Positions 1 to 8,124 are shown, numbered from the stretch's first letter. The stretch is DNA of 25,656 nucleotides from a virus (IMGVR_UViG_3300032224_001410:1-25656); one strand, 5' to 3'. Notes: generated from the letters alone by a model not told the origin. Made by a program: numbers and translations.

Positions 1-1
1 A

Positions 2-643
2 GCACCTTGGCTGTGCGGAGATGATTATAAACGGATCCCTAACCTAAAAGGCCAATACATGTTTGGGCATTTTGAATTGCCCAACTTTTATATGAATGCC
101 ATGGTACAGATGCCAGATCACGGCGACGTCAAAAACGATCACTTTCATAATTTTGATCATGTGTTTACGGGACATTTTCACAAACGACAAACACAAAAAA
201 ATATCACCTATATTGGTAACTGTTTCCCACACAACTATGCCGATGCTGGTGATGATGAACGTGGCATGATGATCATGGAGTGGGGACAGGAGCCCGAATA
301 TCATGCCTGGCCCGAACAACCCAGATACCGTGTGTATCAACTCAGTGATCTGTTGCACAACACTGATGCCATGTTGTCTGCTGGCATGCACGTTCGAGTA
401 AATTTGGATGTTGATATCAGTTACGAAGAAGCAACCTTTATCAAAGAAACATTTGCAGGCACATACAATCTGCGTGAGATTACCTTGATCCCACAAAAAT
501 CTGTTGGGGAAGATATCTCCTTTGACACTCAGGGCAATATCATGTTTGAAAGTGTAGATACCATTGTCACCAATCAGTTGACCAATATTGACAGCAAACA
601 GTATGATCCACACCTGTTGTTGGACATCTACCGAAACTTATAA
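2..643 (+). CDS. 47: Recombination endonuclease subunit gp47 (Mre11/SbcD-like), C-terminal part
   Basis: The frame is open from the window edge (first full codon at base 2, reading APWLCGDDYKR), so the start and the N-terminal catalytic motifs lie upstream; about 213 residues are visible. Two late motifs of the calcineurin-like phosphoesterase fold can be read: GHFELP (about residue 21 of the fragment) and TGHFHKR (about residue 57). In Mre11/SbcD these histidines bind the two metal ions. In T4, gp47 pairs with gp46 as a nuclease/ATPase that resects DNA ends for recombination-dependent replication. The next gene, 12 bases downstream, is gp46, the usual T4 partner and order. An internal ATG at 59 is not taken as the start because homologous-looking sequence continues upstream of it. 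Confidence 0.9.
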   Translation, partial: APWLCGDDYKRIPNLKGQYMFGHFELPNFYMNAMVQMPDHGDVKNDHFHNFDHVFTGHFHKRQTQKNITYIGNCFPHNYADAGDDERGMMIMEWGQEPEYHAWPEQPRYRVYQLSDLLHNTDAMLSAGMHVRVNLDVDISYEEATFIKETFAGTYNLREITLIPQKSVGEDISFDTQGNIMFESVDTIVTNQLTNIDSKQYDPHLLLDIYRNL

Positions 644-655
644 TGTTGAATCAGT

Positions 656-2425
656 ATGTTTAAAATAAAAACCCTGGCAGTCAAAAACTTTATGAGTGTG
701 GGCAATTCCACGCAGGCCGTCAAATTTGATCGACGCGATCTTACCCTGGTATTGGGTCAAAACCTAGACCTAGGCGGCGACGATACCGGTGCACGTAATG
801 GTACTGGCAAAACCACCATTATCAATGCACTCAGCTATGCCTTGTATGGCAGTGCATTGACCAATATCAAAAAAGACAATCTGATCAACAAGACCAACGG
901 CAAAGGCATGTTGGTCACCATTGAGTTTGAAAACAACGGTACAGAGTACAAGATTGAACGTGGACGCAAACCCAATACCATGGCGTTTTACATCAGCGGA
1001 CAAGAACAAGAAATAGCCGATGAAAGCCAAGGCGATTCAAGAGAAACGCAGGCCGCCATAGAACGTATGCTGGGCATGAGTCACGAAATGTTCAAACACG
1101 TTGTGGCTCTCAACACCTATACCGAACCATTCCTTAGCCTAAAGGCCAATGATCAACGTGCCATCATCGAGCAGTTGTTGGGCATCACCATGCTCAGTGA
1201 AAAAGCCGATGCACTCAAAGAGCAGGCCAAGGCCACCAAGGAAGCCATAACAGAAGAAGAATATCGTATCAAAGCGGTAGGAGATGCCAATGCTCGTATA
1301 CAAGAACAAATTGCAAACTTGATACGTAGACAAGGGCTCTGGCAGACCAAACACGCAGAAGATGTTGCAGGTCTACAGTCGGCCTATGACGAACTGGCCA
1401 AGTTGGACATTGAAGCAGAATTGGTTGCACATCAAAATCTAACCAAACACAGTCAACTGTTAAAAGATCGCGCAGACGTTGAAAAAGCACTGGCCAGATC
1501 ACGTACAGATCTTGCACGTGAATCAAGATCGGCGGAAAGATTAAACAAAGACATTGCAGCCTTGGAGGATCACAAGTGCCATGCCTGTGGTCAAGATCTA
1601 CACGACACTGCACACGAAACACAGTTGACGGCCAAACAAGCAGAACTAAATACAGTTAACAGCAGTCTTGCCGAATTCAACGAACAAATAACAGCGTTTG
1701 AACAGGCACTCACAGAACTCGGCGCACCAGGACCTGCACCTCGCACATTCTACGATCGCGAAAGCGATGCATTTGAACATCGTAGCAGTCTGGCCAGTGT
1801 GCTAACACAGTTATCGGCCAAACAGGCAGAAACAGATCCGTACACCGAGCAAATTGCAGATATGCGTGATCAGGCCCTGGAAGAAATCAACTATGATCTA
1901 ATGAATGAACTGGTGCGTGTCAAAGAGCACCAAGATTTCTTGCTCAAACTGTTGACCAACAAAGATTCATTTATACGTAAACGTATCATTGATCAGAACT
2001 TGAGTTACTTGAACACTAGATTGGGACAATATTTGGATCGTATTGGTTTGCCGCACACTGTCAAATTCTTAAACGACTTGAGTGTCAGTATTGAAGAACT
2101 GGGACGTGAACTGGATTTTGACAACTTGAGCCGAGGCGAGCGTAATAGACTTATACTGTCATTGAGTTGGGCTTTCCGTGATGTATGGGAAAGTCTATAT
2201 CAGCCCATCAACTTGATGTTCATCGATGAAGTTATTGACACAGGCATGGATTCATCGGGTGTTGAAAACGCCCTAGCCATTCTGAAGAAGATGGCACGTG
2301 AAGGTAATCGTAGTGTTTGGCTAGTGAGTCACAAAGATGAACTGGCCGGACGTGTGAACAATGTGCTGAGCGTGGTCAAAGAGAATGGCTTTACCAGTTA
2401 CAACACAGACGTGGAATCATCTTGA
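656..2425 (+). CDS. 46: Recombination endonuclease subunit gp46 (Rad50/SbcC-like ATPase)
   Basis: A 589-residue SMC-like ATPase. Seen directly: Walker A NGTGKTT at about residues 48-54; long charged heptad-like helices on both sides of a zinc-hook CxxC (C308, C311, in CHACG); ABC signature LSRGE at 491-495; Walker B LMFIDE at 520-525; and a late WLVSHKDE switch region. This is the complete Rad50/SbcC order at roughly the length of T4 gp46 (about 560 residues). With gp47 it forms the complex that opens DNA ends in T4-type recombination and replication. The last four bases (TTGA) overlap the TTG start of the next gene, suggesting coupled translation. No late promoter box is visible upstream, as expected for an early or middle gene. 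Confidence 0.95.
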   Translation: MFKIKTLAVKNFMSVGNSTQAVKFDRRDLTLVLGQNLDLGGDDTGARNGTGKTTIINALSYALYGSALTNIKKDNLINKTNGKGMLVTIEFENNGTEYKIERGRKPNTMAFYISGQEQEIADESQGDSRETQAAIERMLGMSHEMFKHVVALNTYTEPFLSLKANDQRAIIEQLLGITMLSEKADALKEQAKATKEAITEEEYRIKAVGDANARIQEQIANLIRRQGLWQTKHAEDVAGLQSAYDELAKLDIEAELVAHQNLTKHSQLLKDRADVEKALARSRTDLARESRSAERLNKDIAALEDHKCHACGQDLHDTAHETQLTAKQAELNTVNSSLAEFNEQITAFEQALTELGAPGPAPRTFYDRESDAFEHRSSLASVLTQLSAKQAETDPYTEQIADMRDQALEEINYDLMNELVRVKEHQDFLLKLLTNKDSFIRKRIIDQNLSYLNTRLGQYLDRIGLPHTVKFLNDLSVSIEELGRELDFDNLSRGERNRLILSLSWAFRDVWESLYQPINLMFIDEVIDTGMDSSGVENALAILKKMAREGNRSVWLVSHKDELAGRVNNVLSVVKENGFTSYNTDVESS

Positions 2426-2937
2426 AAATTTTAATCACAGGCACTCGCGGACTGGCACTTGCCCTAGGCAATGCCTATGCAGATCACTCAGTGACACTGG
2501 TTTCAAAATCAAACGGGTTCGATATCAACAATATCAAACAATGGGGAGTTGAATTTTTAGACTATGATTGTGTGTTTAATTGTGCATATGATGGATTTGC
2601 ACAGGTTGGTGTGTTGGAGTTTTTTTATCAGCACTGGAAACACAATCACAATAGAAAGATTGTGACCATTGGTAGTAGAGTTGTGACTCACAAACGTTCA
2701 CAATCAGAGGACGGCTATTGGGCCTATCGAGCACACAAACAAGCACTACAACAGGCACATGATGCAATGTTGTTGGATGCCTGTTGTGACATGACTATTG
2801 TTCACCCTGGCCCCGTTGACACTGACATGATACAGCATCTTGACATTGTCAAAATGAATCCCGGCGATCTAGCAATCACTATAAAAAACATTGTTGAGTT
2901 GGGCACAATCAAAAGAGTTGATCTATGGCAAATGTAA
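2422..2937 (+). CDS. Short-chain dehydrogenase/reductase-like protein
   Basis: 171 residues beginning with TTG in a TTGA overlap with gp46. An N-terminal beta strand and glycine-rich turn (KILITGTRGLALALG, residues 2-16) resemble the NAD(P) loop of SDR proteins, although one residue shorter than the classical TGxxxGxG. A likely catalytic set is visible: S85 (TIGS), Y102 and K106 (YRAHK, the YxxxK motif), followed by HPGPVDTDM (128-136), the usual PG motif after the active site. The protein is short for an SDR (usually about 250) and lacks most of the substrate-binding C-terminus. It opens a cassette with two radical SAM enzymes, and its 3' end overlaps the next gene by 13 bases. The substrate cannot be predicted; a sugar or nucleotide-linked substrate is only a guess. 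Confidence 0.75.
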   Translation: MKILITGTRGLALALGNAYADHSVTLVSKSNGFDINNIKQWGVEFLDYDCVFNCAYDGFAQVGVLEFFYQHWKHNHNRKIVTIGSRVVTHKRSQSEDGYWAYRAHKQALQQAHDAMLLDACCDMTIVHPGPVDTDMIQHLDIVKMNPGDLAITIKNIVELGTIKRVDLWQM

Positions 2938-4031
2938 ATTGGCAATACTATCATTGGCATCTTGAGCCCAGTGCTGTATGCACTCTCAAATGTCCAAGAT
3001 GTCCACGTACCGAACATCCGGAAACTCCTTGGTTAAACTACAACATGGACTTGTCGTTTGTACAGAGTTTTTTGACTGAGGATATGTTGAGAAATCAGGT
3101 TCGTCGTATCACCATGTGTGGCGATGTGGGCGATCCCATATATTGTAAAGAATACATTGACATTTGTAGATACATCAAGTCAATCAATTCCAAAATACAT
3201 ATTTTTACCGTCACCAATGGCAGTCATAAAAAGCCCGAGTGGTGGGCCGAACTGGGCTCAGTGCTGAATCAATACGACACTGTGAATTTCAGCATCGACG
3301 GATATGATCAAACAACAAACAATCTGTATCGAGTCAACAGCAACTGGGACAGTATCATCAACGGTATCACAGCCTTACGCAAATCCAATGCCGAAGTGTT
3401 TATAAACTGGGCCGCCATTGTTTTTAGTTTTAATCAACATCACATAGACACAATTAGACAGCAGGCAGCGACCCTGGGGCTAGATGGACTACAACTAACA
3501 AAAAGTACCAAGTTTGGCAGCAAGTACGGCGAGGCATATCAAGGAGTCAATGACTCACTTGAACCCGATCCCGAGTGGGTCAGTAGTAGTCACCGGTACG
3601 AACGTGAGCTGATTGATATTAGCCATCGACAACAAAATAATCAAGAATACATCCAGCATAATCAACAGATGTATCAAAAAATAAAACAACAATATCAGGG
3701 TCAACCTATTGTGCCCATGTGTGAGATTGGCAATCGAGGTCTGTATGTGAATGCAGAGGGAGTTGTATTTCCCTGTAGTTGGACCAGTTTTCCGTATCAT
3801 AGCTTGAGCAATGACAACAAAACCATACACTGGCAAGACAGTTTCTTTGCACAGTATCGAGACCGCATGAATCTACGTGTTCGAAGTCTAGAAGAAATTG
3901 TACAAGATCCTTTGTGGCGATTGTGCAGTCAAGGGTGGACTGATCCAACTAAAACATGGGTTGAGTGTAGTCAAAAGTGCAATCAATTGTTGGTCGATCA
4001 AGAATATTCAGTAGGATGGCTCACCAACTAA
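2925..4031 (+). CDS. Radical SAM protein with SPASM/twitch-like C-terminus
   Basis: 368 residues. The radical SAM CxxxCxxC motif is at C19, C23 and C26 (CTLKCPRC), which would bind the [4Fe-4S] cluster that cleaves S-adenosylmethionine. A GD-type motif (CGDVGDP) and NFSIDGYD fit the following strands of the partial TIM barrel. Five more cysteines at C266, C284, C334, C348 and C352 match the pattern of an auxiliary-cluster SPASM or twitch domain. Family members modify peptides, proteins or small metabolites. The start at 2925 overlaps the SDR gene by 13 bases, and the TAA stop shares one base with the next ATG (TAATG). Relatives of this general type occur in cyanophage-like genomes without a known reaction. 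The radical SAM assignment is secure; the substrate is unknown. Confidence 0.9.
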   Translation: MANVNWQYYHWHLEPSAVCTLKCPRCPRTEHPETPWLNYNMDLSFVQSFLTEDMLRNQVRRITMCGDVGDPIYCKEYIDICRYIKSINSKIHIFTVTNGSHKKPEWWAELGSVLNQYDTVNFSIDGYDQTTNNLYRVNSNWDSIINGITALRKSNAEVFINWAAIVFSFNQHHIDTIRQQAATLGLDGLQLTKSTKFGSKYGEAYQGVNDSLEPDPEWVSSSHRYERELIDISHRQQNNQEYIQHNQQMYQKIKQQYQGQPIVPMCEIGNRGLYVNAEGVVFPCSWTSFPYHSLSNDNKTIHWQDSFFAQYRDRMNLRVRSLEEIVQDPLWRLCSQGWTDPTKTWVECSQKCNQLLVDQEYSVGWLTN

Positions 4032-4567
4032 TGCTGTCATTTACTTTTTTAATCGAAGCCGAGCACGGGCAAACACCGCCACAAATTCGTGCTGGATCTG
4101 ATAATTTTCTATTGCCTGTTGGTCAATCAACCATTGACATCGCTGTCCCAGATGAACAATCTTTGACTTTGGATTTTTACAGCAAGTCCGAATCGGATAC
4201 TGTGATCAAAGATGGTCAGATTGTAGCCGATACTCAATTTAAGATATTGACCGCATGGTGCGATGGAATACTGTTAGAAAATTGGTTCAACAACATCACT
4301 GTTTATCGTCCCAACTATTTTGAAGGATTCTTACAGCATTGCCCCGATGCACCCAAAGAAATCATATCGTCTTATCAATTTAATTTTCCAGGAACTATCA
4401 GTTGGTCTTGGCAGGGTAACTTTTGGGACTGGTATTTTGAAAAGAAAAATAGTTATGAAGTCATCAACTTCATTGACCAGGAACCTGATCGTGCATGGAA
4501 ATTTCGCGGGAGCCTTGATCCTTGTGAAGATCTTGTGCTACAAATAAAGCAGGTTTTAGAATTATGA
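4031..4567 (+). CDS. Unknown protein in the radical SAM cassette
   Basis: 178 residues if translation starts at the ATG sharing the last base of the previous stop (TAATG); an in-frame ATG at 4016 is less likely because it lies inside the radical SAM gene. The sequence is aromatic-rich (WSWQGNFWDWYF near residues 133-144) and the first 80 residues look beta-rich, suggesting a sandwich-like domain. There is no signal peptide, no cysteine motif and no recognisable catalytic motif. The last bases overlap the next ATG (ATGA). Its fixed place between two radical SAM genes suggests it is a partner, substrate or carrier of that chemistry, but this is inference only. I do not recognise the family. Confidence 0.75.
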   Translation: MLSFTFLIEAEHGQTPPQIRAGSDNFLLPVGQSTIDIAVPDEQSLTLDFYSKSESDTVIKDGQIVADTQFKILTAWCDGILLENWFNNITVYRPNYFEGFLQHCPDAPKEIISSYQFNFPGTISWSWQGNFWDWYFEKKNSYEVINFIDQEPDRAWKFRGSLDPCEDLVLQIKQVLEL

Positions 4568-6135
4568 ATCGTTTTGCATTTATCAATATTCCCAGTCAAG
4601 AGCTTGAGCGTCCACCGGCCGCGGCTGCGGCGTTGAGTTCTTGCATTAGAGCAGTTGGGTGGGATTGCAAAATTTTTGACTTCAATTTATTTTTGCATAA
4701 AAATGTCAACACTGAAACTTGGATAGAATTAGAATGCTACTGGAGATGCAAAAGTTTAGAACTGACTCCTGATGCAAGAACACGATTAGAACAGGTGATA
4801 GACCTGTTTATACAAGATGTCATACAATATCAACCAGACATGTTGGGCTTGAGTGTGTTTACCAGAATGAGTGTTATACCAGCTTGGGAACTGTTGCAAC
4901 ACATTAGGCCCAGGATTGATTGTCGAATTGTGATTGGCGGTAACGGTGCGTACTCTTGGCCGGGTGGCTTGCCGGCGTTGGAAAACATAGATAACAAAAC
5001 CAATAGCTTTAGTGAATTTGCAAAGAATCACAATTTGATTGACCATTACATACACGGCGATGGCGAAGTAGCCATCATGGAATTGCTCAAAGGTAACTTG
5101 GACTATGCTGGCATCGATGGAATACCGCCAATACAGATAAAAGACATCACCAGTCTACCATATCCAGACTATCGAGATATAGAACCCACAAATTATTTGT
5201 ATACACACGAACCTGGAATGTATATTACAGCCAGTAGAGGCTGTGTGAGAAATTGCACTTTTTGTAATGTACCTCAAATCTGGCCCAAATACCAATCAAG
5301 AACCGCCGACGATGTTGTAGAAGAAATCATCAGAGGCAAGACCGAATTTGGAGCAAATGTTTTTCAGTTTACCGACAGCCTGCTCAATGGCAATATGAAA
5401 ACCTGGAGAGAAATAAATCGCAAATTGATCCTGGCCAAGGATGCTGATCCAGCATTGGAATCCGTCAGCTATCTTGGTCAATTTATTTGTCGCACCCGAC
5501 TGGATCAAACAGAACGCGATTGGGAACTAATGGCACGAGCCGGGGCTGATATTTTGATCACTGGATTTGAAAGTTTTAGTCCTAGTGTGCGTAAACACAT
5601 GGGCAAACACTACAGCAACGCTGATATAGATTTTCATTTTGCACAAAGTGCAAAACACGGAATCAAAAACGTGTGTTTGATGTTTGTGGGGTACCCGACA
5701 GAAACTCAACAAGATCACGAATACAATATTGAATTTCTACATAGATATCAAAAATATGCCAAGGCCGGTATCATACACATGGTTCGATGGGGATATACCG
5801 GAATGTTCAGTGCTACCAACAAATTTGGTACTGATACACAAGTAAAAATTGTCAATGATCCCGATTTTGCAAACAAACTAAAAAATCTTCCCAAGGGCAT
5901 CCGAGATATCGCATTGGGTTTTGGTTGGTTAAACGAAATGAATCCAACACTTACACTCAAAGAACGTATTAGACGACGTTTAGAACTGCACGAACTCAGC
6001 GTCAAATTGGGATGGCCGCAGACACGCAGTCGAGAAGAATTACAAATCCTATACAACATTTTGTCAAACTTAAACAAAAACACCATACAGATCGAAGACT
6101 TTGAAACACTAGAAACTTTGTTAGATTTCCATTAA
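4564..6135 (+). CDS. B12-binding-type radical SAM protein
   Basis: 523 residues. The N-terminal ~190 residues read like a cobalamin-binding Rossmann domain (start FAFINIPSQELERPPAAAAAL, then DMLGLSVF, RIVIGGNG and the HGDGE motif), but the DxHxxG lower-ligand motif is not seen, as in many members of this class. The radical SAM cluster motif is C227, C231 and C234 (RGCVRNCTFC), followed by FQFTDS and ITGFES barrel strands. Such enzymes often methylate or rearrange unactivated carbons, including in natural-product, lipid and nucleic-acid modification. It is the last gene of a four-gene overlapping cassette and is joined to the unknown protein by an ATGA overlap. The class is clear; the reaction is not. 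Confidence 0.88.
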   Translation: MNRFAFINIPSQELERPPAAAAALSSCIRAVGWDCKIFDFNLFLHKNVNTETWIELECYWRCKSLELTPDARTRLEQVIDLFIQDVIQYQPDMLGLSVFTRMSVIPAWELLQHIRPRIDCRIVIGGNGAYSWPGGLPALENIDNKTNSFSEFAKNHNLIDHYIHGDGEVAIMELLKGNLDYAGIDGIPPIQIKDITSLPYPDYRDIEPTNYLYTHEPGMYITASRGCVRNCTFCNVPQIWPKYQSRTADDVVEEIIRGKTEFGANVFQFTDSLLNGNMKTWREINRKLILAKDADPALESVSYLGQFICRTRLDQTERDWELMARAGADILITGFESFSPSVRKHMGKHYSNADIDFHFAQSAKHGIKNVCLMFVGYPTETQQDHEYNIEFLHRYQKYAKAGIIHMVRWGYTGMFSATNKFGTDTQVKIVNDPDFANKLKNLPKGIRDIALGFGWLNEMNPTLTLKERIRRRLELHELSVKLGWPQTRSREELQILYNILSNLNKNTIQIEDFETLETLLDFH

Positions 6136-6171
6136 AATTACTATGACTACAACAAAGACGATAACTATAAT

Positions 6172-6600
6172 ATGTCGTGGATTTATCAAAATACCCCTGT
6201 GGACGAGCTGCCAGAAGATTGCGTGGGCTTTGTGTATTTGATAACTAACACGATCTCTGGACGAAAGTACATTGGAAAGAAACTGGCCAAATTTGCTAAG
6301 ACTACCTATCGAATGGTAAAACTCAAGAATGGCACCAAGAAAAAGAAAAAGATTCGCTCAAAGGTCGACTCAGACTGGAGAGATTATTATGGCTCAAATG
6401 ATCAATTAAACAAAGACGTAGAAACACTAGGCAAACAAAACTTCACCAGAGAAATCATATTTTATTGCAGGTCCAAAGCAGAATGCAGTTACATTGAAGC
6501 GCGAGAACAATTCAGACACCAAGTCTTAGAATCACAAGATTACTATAACGGACAGATTTCAGTCCGTGTCCATGGCTCCCACATCAGAGACAAACTCTAA
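6172..6600 (+). CDS. GIY-YIG nuclease-like protein
   Basis: 142 residues. VGFVYLITN (18-26) followed by RKYIGKK (31-37) matches the two strands that define the GIY-YIG fold, with FVY in place of GIY. A lysine-rich segment (50-61), DYYGS (71-75) and E109 (in YIEAREQF) follow in positions compatible with the family core, E109 being a candidate metal ligand. The tail (YYNGQISVRVHGSHI) resembles a family I recall as widespread in T4-like marine phages, annotated as putative endonuclease. It is not inside an intron: the neighbouring genes appear intact. A candidate structured RNA starts directly after its stop. Nuclease activity is inferred from fold resemblance only. Confidence 0.75.
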   Translation: MSWIYQNTPVDELPEDCVGFVYLITNTISGRKYIGKKLAKFAKTTYRMVKLKNGTKKKKKIRSKVDSDWRDYYGSNDQLNKDVETLGKQNFTREIIFYCRSKAECSYIEAREQFRHQVLESQDYYNGQISVRVHGSHIRDKL

Positions 6601-7041
6601 TACAAATCAGTAAAGGCTAGCACAGGCTAATGTCGTGTGCCCTAAACCTGGACCTCGGGTCGCAGGGACGGAATCCTCTTCGCTGAAAAGAGTACTCAAT
6701 CACTATCCTTGACAGGACGAAGATCGCCAATTGCCGCGGTTTGATTGTTTGAAGAAAAAGATAAGGCTAAAAAGACGTGCAAGCGATTGCACAGGTTCGC
6801 ATATTTCGCTAGTATGTTGTATGTGAACTGCCGTTGTAGATAAGAACGCAACTCGAGGTACCGGACAACCGCCTCTGTAATGTTGTAATACTAGTGACTG
6901 TTCCGAACTCGGATGAAGCTATCTTTGCCCTGTGCGGGCAAAGTGTGACTGAGGAATCTGGATGAAACTGTTTCGCTTGAGCGTTTTAAGAAAACACAAT
7001 TGATGAGCGACTAGCGAATCAATAGATGTACGCAGTACATC
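6601..7041 (+). ncRNA. Candidate structured non-coding RNA (gene-free, hairpin-rich region)
   Basis: No convincing gene lies in these ~440 bases on either strand, between two convergent genes. Several strong inverted repeats occur: GACC-TCG-GGTC (6651-6661); CTCTT...AAGAG (6676-6692); TCCT-TGAC-AGGA (6706-6717); GTGCAA-GCGA-TTGCAC (6777-6792), a 6-bp stem with a GNRA-type loop on the plus strand; TCCG-AACT-CGGA (6902-6913); CTTTGCCC-TGTGC-GGGCAAAG (6923-6943); and AGATGTAC-GCA-GTACATCT (7024-7042). A 9-bp long-range complement (6805-6813 with 7010-7018) could enclose the 3' half. The GNRA loop favours the plus strand. There is no U-tract, tRNA, tmRNA or intron signature that I can recognise. 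The exact ends are unknown. Confidence 0.5.
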
Positions 7042-7042
7042 T
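7024..7042. repeat. Perfect 8-bp inverted repeat at the end of the gp51-like gene
   Basis: AGATGTAC, loop GCA, GTACATCT. The right arm touches the stop codon (7042-7044) of the minus-strand gene. No T-run follows on either strand, so it is not a standard intrinsic terminator. It may be the 3' closing hairpin of the candidate RNA, or a protective or termination hairpin for the minus-strand hub transcript. Confidence 0.6.
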
Positions 7043-7260
7043 TAAAAGAATGGCTGTCCAGACTTTTTAGTAGTTTCCATATTGTCTTCGATTATCTTTT
7101 CTACATCCAAACGTTCTTGATAGCTGAGTGCTAGAACATCTGCATAGGTTAATCCACCTCGCATGAACCAACTGATTCTTAATGCATTGCTTTTTAAGGC
7201 TCTTGACTCTTTATCGTAGCTTTCCAATAACTCTACGATTCCTTGATCATCCAGGGTCAA
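7042..7260 (-). CDS. 51: Baseplate hub assembly protein, gp51-like
   Basis: 72 residues starting with TTG (7260), whose TTGA overlaps the stop of gp26. The sequence has SRALKSNALRISWFMRGG in the middle and ends METTKKSGQPFF. This resembles the short protein next to gp26 in cyanophage-type T4 relatives, annotated as baseplate hub assembly catalyst gp51. In T4, gp51 acts in hub assembly and is not in the finished virion. The pairing with gp26 and the short length support the call, but similarity to T4 gp51 itself is remote, so the symbol is tentative. It is co-transcribed with gp26 from the late promoter at 8138-8145. Confidence 0.6.
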   Translation of the reverse strand: MTLDDQGIVELLESYDKESRALKSNALRISWFMRGGLTYADVLALSYQERLDVEKIIEDNMETTKKSGQPFF

Positions 7261-8108
7261 GAGCCGTTGCCGAAAAAACTTGCGTAGTCAAATTCGATAG
7301 GTACCTTATAACCCTTGGTGCAAGATTCGCAAGCAACTTCCACTGGATCTAGCCCAGCTTGACGGCTTATGTCAGCCAGTCTTTCTTGTATGGTTTTTAC
7401 CACGCTGTTTTCTGTGTTGGAATAAAACTCTCTGATGTGCTCTTTGTTGCTCACAGAAACATCGTTGTTGATAGCAATAGATTCAGTGGCCATGACCAAT
7501 GCATTGAGTCCTATGTCAATCAGGCGTCTCATGCTGTTTGACACTTGACTGGTTTTTTCTTCTTCAGACAGGTTAGAGTTTTCAATGGCCTGCAGTATTT
7601 TTTGCTCTTCAAAGTTGATTTGTTTGCTTTGATTGGCTTCGTAATATCTAGTGGGTCTCAATTTGATTGACAGATCATCCAGGCGTATTGGTGTATCAAA
7701 GTCTGGGCATCTGACAGCAGCCAAACTGTCACGCAGATCTTTGGCATGACGATTTTCGTGCTTGCAATGTGGGCAGGTGCTGTCAAAATCCATGTTGTGT
7801 CCGTAGCTGGCAATTCTGATGGCAATCAGTATGGCATCCATGTCTATGTTGGGCATTTGCCAGGCATCCGTGATATTGGGGCAACAACTTTGCATGACAT
7901 CAACCAGCCCAGCTCCGTTCATCAGCGCATCGGGGGTTTTGAGCACAATTTCATCTTTGGTGGTCATTGGATAAACGGGCAGTTCGCCGTTGACGGGAAT
8001 ATTGATGGCATTGTCGGGCCACCAGCGTCCTTGACTGGGCAATTTGATATAGATTGCTGGCTGCCTAAAATACTTGGTCAGCGGATTTTCTGTGATATTT
8101 GGAGTCAT
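7257..8108 (-). CDS. 26: Baseplate hub subunit gp26
   Basis: 283 residues from the ATG at 8108. An upstream in-frame ATG at 8159 would overlap the start of the divergent gene and include the late promoter, so 8108 is preferred. The N-terminus (YFRQPAIYIKLPSQGRWW, 13-30) and the PMTTKDEIVLKTPDALMNG segment (47-65) are typical of the T4 baseplate hub gp26 family. Two CxxC pairs (C112/C115 in CPHC, C260/C263 in CESC) probably form a zinc site, a trait I associate with the marine versions. The protein belongs to the central hub at the tip of the tail. The gene overlaps the downstream gp51-like gene by four bases. Confidence 0.85.
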   Translation of the reverse strand: MTPNITENPLTKYFRQPAIYIKLPSQGRWWPDNAINIPVNGELPVYPMTTKDEIVLKTPDALMNGAGLVDVMQSCCPNITDAWQMPNIDMDAILIAIRIASYGHNMDFDSTCPHCKHENRHAKDLRDSLAAVRCPDFDTPIRLDDLSIKLRPTRYYEANQSKQINFEEQKILQAIENSNLSEEEKTSQVSNSMRRLIDIGLNALVMATESIAINNDVSVSNKEHIREFYSNTENSVVKTIQERLADISRQAGLDPVEVACESCTKGYKVPIEFDYASFFGNGS

Positions 8109-8116
8109 TTTTGTTC

Positions 8117-8124
8117 CATAAATA
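8117..8124 (+). promoter_or_regulatory. T4-type late promoter for the tape-measure-like gene
   Basis: CATAAATA, one mismatch from the consensus, lies 33 bases before the ATG at 8158. A ribosome-binding AAGG (8145-8148) follows. It faces the gp26 promoter within the same 49-base spacer. Confidence 0.55.

Noticed and set aside
44-613. Long minus-strand frame opposite gp47
   Set aside because: It is a mirror of the gp47 coding frame; gp47 motifs are clear on the plus strand and no start signal supports the antisense frame.
6902-6918. Resemblance of CCGAACTCGG to a conserved 5S rRNA segment
   Set aside because: Only ten bases match and the flanking helices of 5S rRNA are absent.
6601-7041. Group I intron or tmRNA
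   Set aside because: No split gene flanks the region, and I find neither the intron core elements nor a tRNA-like end or tag-coding frame of a tmRNA. A covariance search would settle it.
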